64,000 bases of DNA. It comes from Prostheceraeus crozeri. Lineage: Eukaryota > Platyhelminthes > Polycladida > Euryleptidae. Shown here piece by piece: positions 1 through 9,449 of the stretch (the first letter of the stretch is position 1; every line of letters starts with the position of its first letter). The translations under genes were made by a program, and so were the position numbers. The stretch lies in NCBI GenBank assembly GCA_907163375.1, contig CAJQUW010000952.1:10001-74000 (forward strand), read 5' to 3'. The notes beneath the pieces are model-generated. The model was not told the origin of the DNA and did no database searches. It was given only the letters and a program-made list of their open reading frames with translations.

Positions 1-121
1 TGTAAAGGAATCCTGACCCTTTAACCAACGGTTTCACTTGTGAAATGTGAAGACCACCTCCACTCGCTTTGATAATTTCTTGATAATCAAATCCTGCCGG
101 ATGTTTTTAGCATCATAATCA

Positions 122-352
122 TTACTTCAGAACGTTCAGTACGATGAGACGGTACTCTTTTTCCTCCTTCTCAGCTTTTTGTTTTCTTGCCTTTCTACAA
201 TTACAACAACTGCAGCATTTAGCTTTAGCGGTTTTGCGATCGTGTTCACATTGCTTAGGGGTTTCATTATGAGAGCTGGCGCAGCAAGTGCAAGTGACAA
301 CGACATTCACCTCTGGCGGTTCATTACCTGGCAAAGCACACATCTGCTTCAT
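122..352 (-). CDS. Small Cys-rich, Lys-rich protein of the Polinton-type element
   Basis: A 76-residue frame with a Cys-rich middle (pairs CTCC, CCSCC and C-x2-C spacing) followed by a Lys/Glu-rich stretch and a hydrophobic C-terminus. The cysteine spacing suggests metal binding, but I do not recognise a named family. It is co-oriented with the ATPase gene cluster, which is the main reason to keep it. A plus-strand frame over the same bases is taken as a shadow. Function unknown. Confidence 0.35.
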   Translation of the reverse strand: MKQMCALPGNEPPEVNVVVTCTCCASSHNETPKQCEHDRKTAKAKCCSCCNCRKARKQKAEKEEKEYRLIVLNVLK

Positions 353-372
353 ATTAATTGTCCTGAGAACAT

Positions 373-519
373 TTAATTTCCTAGGAGGAGCTGTTTACGT
401 TTTTCCTTTACCAGTTTTAGGTGCGATGTAGATCTACGTCGAAGTTCTTCCGCATGTTTTGCTTCGTGAGTGTGGGAGGGGATGTAGCAGGTGACCGTCT
501 TAAACCAATTTGTTGGCAT
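373..519 (-). CDS. Possible very small basic protein in the virus-like cluster
   Basis: A 48-residue frame starting MPTNWFKTVTCYIP, rich in His, Arg and Lys in its second half. It fills the gap between the Cys-rich frame and the 155-residue frame, as expected in a compact virus-like gene block. There is no recognisable domain, and its small size makes chance a real alternative. Confidence 0.25.
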   Translation of the reverse strand: MPTNWFKTVTCYIPSHTHEAKHAEELRRRSTSHLKLVKEKRKQLLLGN

Positions 520-592
520 TTTCATCGTCCTGATATTGCATTGGAGTAGTAGCCAATGTTTGAATCAAGGTTCTTTCAATGTCTTCCATTAT

Positions 593-1060
593 TTAAAGCA
601 AATGTCGCACATTATGCTTTTTCAATAGTTTTAAGAAATAGTATGACCAACCAGGTGGAACATAGCCCTGACGGCGCTTTCTACGTGTCGCATACTGAAT
701 CAAGTCTTCATAACGTGAAGCATCAATCACTTTATTTTCATCTGTAATGATTTCTCCTCTATCATTTACATTGAGATGGGGTTCAATACTGTTGAAAAGA
801 GATATGGCATGTGCGCGAGATGCTAAAGGTGTAGCAGTCGATACAGAGTCACGCATCTTATTCTTCAAGTTATTCAATTGCTCAACAGTTTCCGATTGTA
901 ATAATACAGCACGATGTGGATCTTTGATGTGAACATTTTGCTGATAATCTATTTCTTTCCTATACATTTGATTTGCAAGAGGTTGCTTTACTTGCTGCAT
1001 GGCAGTCAATTGTACATATTCATCCTGAGGAATAACAATCATGCGAGAATAAGAACTCAT
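593..1060 (-). CDS. Conserved-looking 155-residue protein next to the packaging ATPase
   Basis: The frame begins MSSYSRMIVIPQDEYVQL and ends with an aromatic and basic tail (motif YVPPGWSYYFLKLLKK). The middle is polar and probably helical (residues ~60-85, Gln/Asn/Leu-rich). No catalytic motif is visible. It lies 28 bp downstream of the ATPase frame on the same strand. I infer a structural or accessory role in the virus-like element from position alone. Proteins with a similar N-terminus accompany Polinton/adintovirus ATPases in my recollection, but I cannot verify that here. Confidence 0.5.
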   Translation of the reverse strand: MSSYSRMIVIPQDEYVQLTAMQQVKQPLANQMYRKEIDYQQNVHIKDPHRAVLLQSETVEQLNNLKNKMRDSVSTATPLASRAHAISLFNSIEPHLNVNDRGEIITDENKVIDASRYEDLIQYATRRKRRQGYVPPGWSYYFLKLLKKHNVRHLL

Positions 1061-1088
1061 AGGTTTGTAGAATAAATCATGGGAGTTT

Positions 1089-1727
1089 TCAAAATATCAC
1101 TTCGAAATCTAAATTCTTCCGGACACTCATTGCCGTAAAGTCAATGAATAAGTAACCGTATGGTTTTTCAGTAGCTGCTTGAAAAATTTCAATTAAGGCT
1201 TTTGATCCTCTGGGTGCAACTTGTCGCGCTAAAATTTCAAATTGACTTTTATCTCGCGGATTCTTGAAAATAGCATAATAGTGTGTATTAAGGTTTCGTG
1301 TACGAGCTTCTTTTCCATCAGGAAACAAATTTTGTGTGATATAGATGATAAAGCACCTTTTATGATGTGCTGCGCGAGTGAACATATCTGTTACATCTTT
1401 TGAATTCTTACTTTCTTTTAATAAATCATCCAATACAACAACATCATTAGACTGAAGTTTATCCACTGGAATAATTCCTTCATGTCGAATAAAGTTGCGA
1501 CTTTGCAATTCCTGAAACAGCGACGGTTGATAAATACCATAACACCAAATCACTCGATTGATAGGTTCCTTAAACAACTCCCTTCTTTTATCCAATAAAT
1601 TCAGCGTGAAAACAGTTTTACCTGCATGATATGGGCCTGATACAGTCAGAACTTTATCACATTGAAGTCTGAAATCCATTTTATTACTTTGAGACTCAAC
1701 ATTTGCATAATTAACGCTTAGAGCCAA
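1089..1727 (-). CDS. FtsK/HerA-type genome-packaging ATPase of a Polinton-type element
   Basis: A 212-residue P-loop ATPase. Walker A is GPYHAGKT at residues ~32-39 and Walker B is DVVVLDDLL near residues 95-103. An IVWCYGIYQ-like segment follows the first helix and an ITQNLF segment lies ~30 residues past Walker B; both fit the short packaging ATPases of Polintons and adintoviruses. In that family the enzyme drives DNA into the capsid. Length is close to the usual 200-230 residues. The N-terminal MDFRLQ segment, just before the P-loop strand, is also typical, so the true start may be the internal Met at residue 17. The last 17 bases of the upstream basic-protein frame overlap its start, a virus-like arrangement. 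Function is established for the family; activity of this copy is not implied. Confidence 0.8.
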   Translation of the reverse strand: MALSVNYANVESQSNKMDFRLQCDKVLTVSGPYHAGKTVFTLNLLDKRRELFKEPINRVIWCYGIYQPSLFQELQSRNFIRHEGIIPVDKLQSNDVVVLDDLLKESKNSKDVTDMFTRAAHHKRCFIIYITQNLFPDGKEARTRNLNTHYYAIFKNPRDKSQFEILARQVAPRGSKALIEIFQAATEKPYGYLFIDFTAMSVRKNLDFEVIF

Positions 1728-1998
1728 AGATATTTCCCAATAGGTTGCCCACGGCAGGAGCTATCATTGGAAGTATTGCTGAAAGGAAACCGCCCTTTTG
1801 TGTTAGAGTTTTCCTCTTTCTTTGAAGGGTGACTTTAGGATTGGAGATGAAACGCAATTTCGTAGCATATCGCTTAAGTAACTTTCGTTGTTTTGGTGCT
1901 AATTTCGTCGTCCTCAACTTCCTCACATGAGAAATAATTTCACAAATGAATTTATCGTTAGCATGTCGTATAGCATTGTATCGCTGATTTGCTTTCAT
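1711..1998 (-). CDS. Small basic protein with hydrophobic Gly/Ala/Pro tail (adenovirus pX-like)
   Basis: 95 residues. Residues 1-65 are strongly basic (repeated Arg/Lys pairs). Residues ~69-91 are hydrophobic: GGFLSAILPMIAPAVGNLL, then a short basic end. Small basic proteins carrying a GGFLxxLLP-type segment accompany the ATPase in adintoviruses and Polintons and have been compared with adenovirus core protein X or membrane-active virion peptides. The frame overlaps the ATPase start by 17 bases. A role in DNA condensation or membrane interaction is inference from composition. Confidence 0.6.
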   Translation of the reverse strand: MKANQRYNAIRHANDKFICEIISHVRKLRTTKLAPKQRKLLKRYATKLRFISNPKVTLQRKRKTLTQKGGFLSAILPMIAPAVGNLLGNIFGSKR

Positions 1999-2196
1999 TC
2001 GTCGGAGAGCTTGAATGGCTGAAGAAAACTTTGAAGACTTTTGACGTGTTTACGTTTAATTTCGCCATTTTCCGTGTTAGTCTTTGCTAAACCTATCTTT
2101 ACCACATTTGCATAGGTACTTAACTATTGGCGACATAAAGTGACACTCGAAAATGAGCAATATCACAGTGGTTACATTGGCAAAGTTGAACTGCAA

Positions 2197-2295
2197 TTAC
2201 GTATTGAAACAGCGTTGACAAAAAGCATGCTTACATCTCTTGAAGATGCGCTTTTCATTTCCATCCTTTCGCTTACATACATCGCAAAACACATA
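2197..2295 (-). other. RING-like zinc-finger segment in the virus-like element
   Basis: The minus strand encodes CDVCKRK...KRCKHAFCQRC, a C-x2-C-x13-C-x-H-x2-C-x2-C pattern that fits the first part of a RING finger. Surrounding coding sequence is decayed, so no gene is drawn. RING proteins in DNA viruses usually act as ubiquitin ligases; here only the metal-binding pattern is seen. Confidence 0.35.
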
Positions 2296-2299
2296 GTTT

Positions 2300-2966
2300 C
2301 AACCGTTACTGATGTCTATAGCAAGTCTTTTTTGAAGATATGAATTATGCTAGCCTTTTCTAAATAATAGACGCATGTACAGAAGGAATATACTTCGAGA
2401 GTGAGCAGACATAGCTCGAAAACCCAGTTGTGCTACAATCAAGTACCACTGCATTTTCAATTTTTCTTTATGGAAATTTGAATGTGAATATCTGAAATCG
2501 CTTCAATCACTAGACTGCTACCATGATGGTTAAATGCGTTAAGACGTTCAGCAATTTTTATCATATGTCTTTTAAAAATTCTTCGGGGTGATCTACCACT
2601 TCCATTGAATAAGAAGCAAAATGGAAAGAGCGACTTTCCACCTCTTCCTTTTCCATAAATGACTAAACTTTAATTTTCGCAACTAATCGCGCCATGATAA
2701 TGCTATCAGAGAATGTATTCATTAAACTCTAGAAATAGAGTGCTAGCATCATCGAACCACTGCTTCGATGTCGGTCTCATCTTTATGAAATTTATCACAT
2801 AATCTTGAAACAGCTCCTTTTAAACTTTGCCTATGAAAATTGTAATGTTCCGCAGTCGTTTGAGGAAAGACATGATCGCCCTTTATCTAACCCATCCATT
2901 GCATGAAAAACAAACAACTCTTCTGAATAGTAACATTTATTGAATAACGGTAATAACAAGCATGCA
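2300..2966. other. Decayed interior of the virus-like element, no gene supported
   Basis: AT-rich sequence between the RING-like segment and the exonuclease-like frame. Only short frames occur and none shows a motif. It probably once carried further element genes. Confidence 0.3.
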
Positions 2967-3515
2967 TTATAAATCAATGGTTTGAAAGAGATAAAATAGA
3001 TACAGCTGATATCTATCATACAGCGAGCAATGATAACCATACAGGACTTTGGCAGTGTTGAGGTAAGGAGGAAAGAAGCATTGGTTATGAACGTAGCTAC
3101 TACAACGAACAGACAAAATAGGAACACACAAATCCTTAAAACGTTTCGTGACTTCATGATAATGTTGATTCACTCTACTATCCCATGGCGGGAGCAAAAT
3201 ATCATCAATGATTAGATTGGGAAATACTTTCCTCTCCTTACCAGGATTATTACAAAAGATGCGTATAACATTGAAAGCAGCTAACCATCGTTTAAAGTCA
3301 ATAAGAAGAGCACTCTCACAAGAAAAGCCATAGTCTTGCAAATATTTCAGATTAAGTCCATGAATGTGTTTTCTCGCCCATTGATCAACATTGGGATCGC
3401 AGTTGGCATGTTGATGATAGACACTAACAATCTGATATGTCCAATTGTTCATAGCAATAGCACTGAGCTCCTGTACAGGTTCACCCTCACAATCCATAAA
3501 AATGATGATAGAAGC
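2967..3515 (-). CDS. DEDD 3'-5' exonuclease-like protein of the virus-like element
   Basis: The frame encodes ...SIIIFMDCEGEPVQELSAI, a hydrophobic strand then Asp-x-Glu then a second strand, the usual look of exonuclease motif I in DnaQ/DEDD enzymes. Further on are LLIDFKRWLAAFNVIRIF and a LIIDDILLPPWDSR segment that could carry later acidic residues. From the annotated Met (MDCEGEP, 3497) it is 176 residues; the strand before that Met is in frame and belongs to the fold. Family membership is inferred from motif I, so medium-low certainty. An exonuclease would fit a replication or repair role. The C-terminal part after ~residue 120 looks unrelated and may be read into other sequence. Confidence 0.4.
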   Translation of the reverse strand, partial: ASIIIFMDCEGEPVQELSAIAMNNWTYQIVSVYHQHANCDPNVDQWARKHIHGLNLKYLQDYGFSCESALLIDFKRWLAAFNVIRIFCNNPGKERKVFPNLIIDDILLPPWDSRVNQHYHEVTKRFKDLCVPILSVRCSSYVHNQCFFPPYLNTAKVLYGYHCSLYDRYQLYLFYLFQTIDL

Positions 3516-3528
3516 CTAAAACGGAAAT

Positions 3529-3798
3529 TTACACATCTAAGGAAACGTTATATAAAATATTACAAAATGAAGAATTACATCGATGCTTTTCACGACAAAA
3601 TACACAAATGATATGATGGCAACGAAGAAGTAAAATGTATCTAATAAGGCCACGTCTACGACACTCAAAGCACATAAGCGAATTGTCATAGGGTAGAGTT
3701 AGGAAAGGACTAGTAATTCTCCTTCTTTGATTTGCGTTTTGATGCAGCATTCTTCTCTGACTTGCGCTTCGTACCACTGCTGTTAAGGATTTGATCAA
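3529..3798 (-). CDS. Small RING-like protein of the virus-like element
   Basis: The 89-residue frame carries CFECRRRG...LLRCHHIICVFC near residues 43-69, a C-x2-C-x(n)-C-x-H-x2-C-x2-C pattern that fits a RING finger core, followed by a further Cys pair. The N-terminal 40 residues are basic and lie over the end of the 204-residue frame. It is a second RING-like piece besides 2197-2295. Any ubiquitin ligase role is family knowledge, not shown. Confidence 0.35.
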   Translation of the reverse strand: MIKSLTAVVRSASQRRMLHQNANQRRRITSPFLTLPYDNSLMCFECRRRGLIRYILLLRCHHIICVFCREKHRCNSSFCNILYNVSLDV

Positions 3799-4324
3799 TT
3801 ATGTCGTCCACGTTGGGTGGTTTTGGAATATATAGGATGGATTCCATATGCATGGAGAGAGAGGCTATTTTATTATCCTTGTGCCGACCATAATATAGCC
3901 CATTCACTTTGAAAAGGATATCCCAAGTACCTTCTCCGAGCTCATCACATCTGATGGGTATTGAATGATCTCCATCCTTTTTATAATAACTACACCAATG
4001 TGATACCGGTAGGCAAATGTGATTACCACCCCAAATCGTTCTATAGGGAGTATCCTTGTCATCTCTCGCCTTCCACTCTTGAGCAAGAGGAGTAGGAATG
4101 TCCATATTTAATGTGACGTACTCCTCAATGATATCAAGTTGGCAGCGAATGTACGGACTCACGGGGATCAGTATGTAGTCCCCATACTGATTGTGCATTA
4201 TCTTGACATCCGTGGAAGGGAGCATTCCCGTTTGGAGTACTACGCTATGATCGTCATAACGCAAGACTTGTTTAAATTTACGCTGTAGCGGTGTAGGATT
4301 ATGTACCTTGGTTGTTTCTTCCAC
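3710..4324 (-). CDS. 204-residue protein with basic NLS-like tail, unrecognised
   Basis: The longest frame at the right side of the virus-like block. The body is mixed alpha/beta in composition with many Tyr, Ile and His residues; there is no nucleotide-binding or catalytic motif. The last 20 residues are Lys/Ser/Arg-rich (KRKSEKNAASKRKSKK), like a nuclear localisation signal or DNA-binding tail. Orientation and spacing match the other element genes, so I assign it to the Polinton-type element. Function unknown. Confidence 0.45.
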   Translation of the reverse strand: MEETTKVHNPTPLQRKFKQVLRYDDHSVVLQTGMLPSTDVKIMHNQYGDYILIPVSPYIRCQLDIIEEYVTLNMDIPTPLAQEWKARDDKDTPYRTIWGGNHICLPVSHWCSYYKKDGDHSIPIRCDELGEGTWDILFKVNGLYYGRHKDNKIASLSMHMESILYIPKPPNVDDIIDQILNSSGTKRKSEKNAASKRKSKKENY

Positions 4325-4644
4325 TGGCCTCAGTTGTAGATGATCTGACCGTAGCGAACCTTGTAACGTTTGACCGCCATTTTGTCCTACTATTGCAGCA
4401 GATGGAGTAGATGCCTGAAAATGAAAAAAGATTGTATTAAGTTTACGTTCAAGAGAGGAGAGGGAGGGAAGTAGCGACTTACCATTTTAGTTGGATAATA
4501 GAACAGGGAACTAGAGAGAGAAAATGTGCGTCCGTCACTCGTATGATTCAACGATGGAATGATTCTCACTGTGGAAGGCTCGCTATTTATAAAGAAATGC
4601 TTGATTCTCATTGGATGATGATCCTCATTGGACAATAATATCAA
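4325..4644. other. Unassigned spacer between virus-like block and tandem array
   Basis: Mixed sequence with a purine-rich patch near 4450 and no supported gene. It may hold the promoter side of the rightmost minus-strand gene, but no motif is convincing. Confidence 0.25.
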
Positions 4645-5809
4645 GCTGATTCCAAATCTGGCCTCCGTTTACCCATCCGAGCCTTCGTTTTGGCGCTACA
4701 GCCCAAAACGTCCCAAATTCTAACTCTGTCGTTTTTCGCCAATGTCCCAAAATCTTAAATGGCGTCTCACATCTAAACGAAGACAGATAGGAACAAGCCG
4801 ATTCTTTCAGTGAATTTGTCTCACTCTTATCTTTCAAACGAGCTATGGCACGACAAAATCCGTCCACTAGAAGCAAAGTTGGAAGGTCGGTGTCAGGGGG
4901 GGGACGTCAGCGAAAATTTTTCTCTCCGATGGCGTTCAAATTCACCATACCGATAGAGAATTTCACGCTGATTCCAAATCTGAAATCCGTTTTCCAATCC
5001 GATGCTTCGTTTTGAAGCTACAGCCCAAAACGTCCCAAATTCTAACTCTGTCGTTTTTCGACAATCTCTCAAAATCTTAAATGGCGTCTCACATCTAAAC
5101 GAAGACAGATAGGAACAAGCCGATTCTTTCACTGAATTTGTCTCACTCTTAGCTTTCAAACGAGCTATTGCACGACAAAATCCGTCCACTGGAAGCCAAG
5201 ATTCAAGCTAGCTGTCCAGAGGGGGGGGACGTCAGCGAAAATTTTTCTCTCCGATGGCGTTCAAATTCACCATACCGATGCAGAATTTCACGCTGAATCC
5301 GAATCTGGCCTCCGTTTTCTCATCCGATGCTTCGTTTGGGCGCTACACACCAAAACGTCCCAAATTCTAACTCTGTCGTTTTTTCGAAAAATGTTGAAAA
5401 TTTTTTCTCGCCGATTGCCTTGAAACTCACCATACAGATAGAGAATTTCACGCTGATTCCAAATCTGAAATCCGTTTTCCAATCCGATGCTTCGTTTTGA
5501 AGCTACAGCCCAAAACGTCCCAAATTCTAACTCTGTCGTTTTTCGCCAATGTCCCAAAATCTTAAATGGCGTCTCACATCTCAACGAAGACAGATAGGAA
5601 CAAGCCGATTCTTTCAGTGAATTTGTCTCACTCTTAGCTTTCAAACGAGCTATGGCACGACTAAATCCGTCCACTAGAAGCAAAGTTGGAAGGTCGGTGT
5701 CAGGGGGGGGCCTCAGCGAAAATTTTTCTCTCCGATTGACTTGAAACTCACCCTACCGATGCAGAATTTCACGCTGAATCCGAATCTGGCCTCCGTTTTC
5801 ACATCCGAG
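4645..5809. repeat. ~320-bp tandem repeat array with G-runs
   Basis: The phrase GCTGATTCCAAATCTG or a close variant recurs at 4645, 4965, 5292, 5452 and 5773. That gives units of about 320, 327, 160 (short) and 321 bp plus a final partial. Most full units contain an uninterrupted run of 8-9 G near CAGCGAAAATTTTTCTC. Three units keep a similar minus-strand frame containing SETNSLKESACSYLSS; with such close copies this need not mean selection. Unit similarity looks above 90 percent. No function is visible. Confidence 0.85.
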
Positions 5810-5913
5810 CACTCCTTCCACTCGAAACAACCCATTTTACAACCCAACATTCAGCAGATTGCACGAAAAACATCACACACTATAGCCTCAAGACAAAACC
5901 TGGCGGTCGCCCA

Positions 5914-6010
5914 GGACCACCACGACACTCTGTCGTTCCAGAGGGGGGGGAGTCAGACCCGAAGCACCACGGCGGCCGACCACGACACTCTGCCGTTCCA
6001 GAGGGGGGGG
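5914..6010. repeat. Two-copy 60-bp repeat ending in G-runs
   Basis: CACGACACTCTGYCGTTCCA followed by GAGGGGGGGG occurs twice exactly 60 bp apart. It is GC-rich, unlike its surroundings, and shares the long G-run feature with the neighbouring 320-bp array. Confidence 0.75.
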
Positions 6011-6070
6011 GCGCCGGTCGAGTGTTCGCCGTTTTCTTACTACTAATCGGGGCTTTATTTTTGCGCAAAC

Positions 6071-6727
6071 TTAGCAAGATTGTGTAATTCGGCGGACATC
6101 ATCAGCTGTACATGGCAAATTTCGGGCTCTAACAAAATGAAACAGGCGTTTGATGCCGGGGTGTATCAAATTGCCATGAAGAGTTTTCAGTGCCTGAAGA
6201 TCGTTGGATTTCGTGGTTACAGAAGCGGTCTGAACCCTGGACAAAGCATCAGCCGCAATGTTTTGGCTGCCGGGTCGATAAATTATGTCGTAAGAATAGG
6301 ACGACAACTCAAAACGCCAACGTTGAATCTTGTCATTTTTGATCTTGCCTCTTGCATTTGAGTTAAATACAAATGACAGGGAACGCTGATCCGTAATCAG
6401 TCTAAAAGAGCGTCCGGTGAGAAAGTGACGCCACTTTCTAACACACTCAATGATTGCGCATGCCTCTTTCTCAACTATGTGCTGACCCTTTTCGGCACTG
6501 TTTAGCACTCGAGAGAAAAAGGCGACAGGGCGTCCTTCCTGAAGAAGGGTCCCTCCCAGTGCAGAGTCAGAGGCGTCTGTCTCGACAGTAAACAGAAGTT
6601 TGTCATCGATCGCCTGCAAAACGGCCTGACCCAGCTCCTTTTTTAGAGATTCAATCGCGGACTGAGCGCTTTCCGAAAGGGGGAATCGGAGAACCCCGAT
6701 CAGAGGGCGGATTTTTTCGGAATACAT
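6071..6727 (-). pseudogene. Ty3/gypsy RNase H and integrase zinc-domain block
   Basis: RNase H-like region: VETDASDSALGGTL, PVAFFSRVLN, KEACAIIECVRKWRHFL and RLITDQRSL, ending in YRPGSQNIAADALSRV, the classic Ty3/gypsy junction. Next comes LHGNLIHPGIKRLF...NLPC, the His-His part of the integrase HHCC zinc domain. It belongs to the pol part of the gypsy fossil. Confidence 0.8.
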
Positions 6728-7380
6728 CGGTATCCACCGTGAGTAGTATGAAAAAAGCCAACCATTCTCTGGAGAGACTTATCATCGGTGGGAGCAGCCA
6801 TGTCAAGTAAAGGACGCAGACGGTCAGGATCAGGGCTGATTTCACCGCCAGAAATTTTGTAGCCCAGGAGAGAAATCTCAGAAAGGCGGTATTTTGATTT
6901 CTCTTCATTTAGATTCAAATTCAACTTCTTTGCAGCATCGCGAAATCGTTGGAGATTGCGATCATGCTCCTCGACAGTATACCCGCATATGGTCAAGTCA
7001 TCGAGATAGGAAAAAGTGGCACTGAGTTCATTGTCCTTAATGAATTGGCTCATGACACGCTGGAAAGCAGCAACGCCATTGGTAACTCCCATGGGGATGC
7101 GCGTGAACTGGTAAAGACAGCCTGAAGCTTCAAACCCAGTGTAGGGTCGCTCTGTCTCACATATTGGAATCTGATAGTAAGCTTGCGAAAGGTCAATGAT
7201 GCTAAAAACTTTGTACTTTGCCACTTCATTAACAATTTCCTCTATCTTCGGAAGTGGGAAGGCATCGAGCATGGTGAAGCGATTGATGGTTCTCGAAAAG
7301 TCGACAACCATGAGACGCTTGTGTGAATTCGATGTCAGAAGAACTTGAGCTCGCCATGGGGAGCTGCTGGGTTCTATCAC
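6700..7380 (-). pseudogene. Ty3/gypsy reverse transcriptase block
   Basis: Reverse transcriptase with SSPWRAQVLL, VVDFSRTINRFT, DAFPLPKIEE, FSIIDLSQAYYQIPI, FTRIPMGVTNG and the catalytic YLDD box in FSYLDDLTICG, followed by LLGYKISGGEI. All main fingers and palm motifs are in order. In the family this enzyme copies element RNA to DNA in the virus-like particle. Confidence 0.85.
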
Positions 7381-7426
7381 CCCCTCCCTTAGAAGAGCGC
7401 ATACTTGGGACTTGATAAACTTTTCA

Positions 7427-8659
7427 TCAAGAGAATTGAAGCGGCGGGACTTTGGGATGACAGTCCTGTGTAAGATTGGAAAATATTTTCACACAATTGA
7501 CATTCATCATCGATGCACAAATTTTCAGTGTAGGCCTGGAGCCACCATACTCGACATAGATACCTTGATGTTGTTTCAGAAACGGGTCTCCAAGAATCAC
7601 GTCACAACATAAATCATTCATCACCATAAATGAGACATCTTTATAATTGGCTCCCTCGAAAGACAATGAACACTTGCAAAATCCACACACAGTAGTTACA
7701 TAACGAGTGGAAGCCATAGACACTTGCGAATTGGAAGAAGAAACATTCATCCCTAACTTCAAAACAACAGTGGAAGAAATGAAATTTTCCGCACTCCCAG
7801 TATCGATGAGAGCGCGGAAAGACACATTATTCACTTGCACCGGCACAACAGACTTGGACAGATTCGATGAAGGCACTGAGGCGAGCGAAACAGCAGAAGT
7901 GTTGGGTCTGGCGTTTGATGAACGACACACCTTAGCGAAATGGCCCGTTTTCCCGCACTTTCGGCAGATAGCTTCGCGAGCTGGACAAAGAGCTCGATTG
8001 TCCTTCTCATGACGGTAGTTTCCACAGTTGTAGCACTTTCCTTTTCCACGGGGTATTGCAGCAACAGTAGGCACATCGTCCTCAATAATGTCAGTAGCAG
8101 CACCAGTGGACAAGGCAACATCGGATGATGCAGCATACGATTCAGAATGTTTCTGGGCCTGTTCCAGAGTTCTAGCCTGCAAAAAGGCAGTTTCGAGGTC
8201 CAATCTATAGTTTTCAAGTAGCCGGGTTCGTATAAGAGGACTCGAAACTCCTCGAATGAATGCATCGCGAACGAAATCATCTCTGTTTCTCTCTGCGGAG
8301 ACGTCTTGAAAATTGCAATCCATTGCCAACCGAATAAGGGCGCGTCGAAAAGTGTCCAGATCTTCTTCCGGCTTCTGAGACCTTGTAGAAACCACGTGAC
8401 GAGCATGTATTTCGCTGGGGATTTTCACGTAGGTGGCTGCAAGCAAATCGATCGCAGAATCGTAGTCATCGCACTGCTCGATGATTTCGGAGACATTGAC
8501 ACCAACATGGAGGAAAAGCAGCTCCAACTTGTCGGGGTTTTTGTCCTCGACTGTTGATAGGAAATATTTGAAACCACGGTACCACAGCTTCCACGCCTTG
8601 GAACTTTGCGGATCGTTTGGCGAAGTGTTGAACCGATCAACACGGATTATTTTCTCCAT
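7427..8659 (-). pseudogene. Ty3/gypsy Gag with zinc knuckles plus aspartic protease
   Basis: The reading frame opens further upstream (8818), but the likely Gag start is the Met at 8659 (MEKIIRVDRFNTS), since the stretch before it overlaps the inverted-repeat leader. The Gag body contains WYRGFKYFLSTV and capsid-like helices. Two zinc knuckles follow: CYNCGNYRHEKDNRALC, with unusual spacing, and CRKCGKTGHFAKVC, canonical CCHC. The protease has FRALIDTGSAENFIS with the DTGS active site and a DVILGDPFL flap-side strand. Gag and protease share one frame, common in several Ty3/gypsy clades. Confidence 0.8.
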
Positions 8660-8819
8660 GTTCTTCTGTAGGTTTTCAGCCAATAAAATTGTCGTGCCTA
8701 AGCTGTGGAGTTGAGTAGAGATCGGAAAACATTCGGTTGATAAGCATAGGCTTTTATTGGCTGAAAACAGAACTACGACTGTTGCGACAATTTGAAAAGT
8801 CACTACATAAAACAACATA

Positions 8820-9416
8820 GAGAGTTCATACTAATAGTACTGCTAAACAATCACAATGCACGACAATATATTTTTTAAATATTTACTTATTATTTATAAA
8901 AAGTAAAAATTATGCACGAAGACTTTTTTGAACAGTGTATCTTCTATCATTATTGATTACTCAACATATTTACAATTTGCTTATCTAGCTCGAGTTTCTC
9001 GCATGCATCTGAAAGACCTGTTTGTCGAGATTTTGATGCATTTGTTTTACAACATTTCAACAGCGAATAGCAGCTTATCATTGAGGAAGCTGTTTTCTTT
9101 CTTTTTATGAGTTCATGACAATTCAAAAAGTTCATTCTACAGAATACTAAGGACACATTCATACAATGTAAATGCTTGTACATACCTCATTAAATTTAAG
9201 CAGGACGAATGCATTTCGGCATCTATTTCATTCTAAAATAATTTAAGTGACCACAAATGGTTTCGTTTTTAGTTCCAGTAGTCTTCTGGTTGATACTCAC
9301 TTCCATAATTAAAATTATATGCTAACATGGTCTACTTATAAAAGTAATTAGTAGAATGCACAATAATTTAAATCATTTTACGTCATACAATTCAATCTAA
9401 CCACACATTGAATCAT
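8820..9416. other. AT-rich intergenic stretch, no gene supported
   Basis: A 77-residue minus-strand frame (8950-9183) is present but has no recognisable domain. No repeat end is seen. Confidence 0.3.
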
Positions 9417-9449
9417 TATCCCCCTTGTACCAACGAGGAATAACAATTC

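Larger units (their letters stand above)
1..4330 (-). mobile_element. Polinton/Maverick-type virus-like element, partial fossil
   Basis: Minus-strand genes are packed close together, in places overlapping, unlike the rest of the window. The diagnostic part is a packaging-type ATPase (1089-1727) followed by a small basic protein with a Gly/Ala-rich hydrophobic tail (1711-1998), a pair typical of Polintons and adintoviruses. Integrase, protein-primed DNA polymerase, protease and capsid genes are not visible, so the element should extend left of the window. No terminal repeat is seen. Some parts have long open frames and others look decayed, with several breaks overall, so I treat it as a fossil. 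Age cannot be judged from one copy. Family is inferred from the ATPase and gene packing; the right boundary near 4.3 kb is approximate. Confidence 0.72.
6071..8770 (-). mobile_element. Ty3/gypsy LTR retrotransposon, incomplete fossil
   Basis: Minus-strand order is gag with zinc knuckles, aspartic protease, reverse transcriptase, RNase H, then the zinc-binding start of integrase, which is Ty3/gypsy order. Most of integrase and the flanking LTRs are not seen, and its left side meets the G-rich 60-bp repeat. A few breaks are present, so it is a broken copy. Upstream of gag there is a 17-bp perfect inverted repeat (8672-8688 with 8752-8768) containing AATAAA, which may be leader or LTR-edge sequence. 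The long readable domains suggest a moderately young copy. Confidence 0.85.

Noticed and set aside
2140-2343. 67-residue plus-strand frame
   Set aside because: It lies opposite the RING-like segment and appears to be its shadow.
4625-5683. Three repeated frames as a tandem gene family
   Set aside because: They are explained by the closely similar 320-bp repeat units; no domain or start context supports translation.
8950-9183. 77-residue minus-strand frame as a host exon
   Set aside because: No domain, no clear splice pattern, typical length for chance in this composition.
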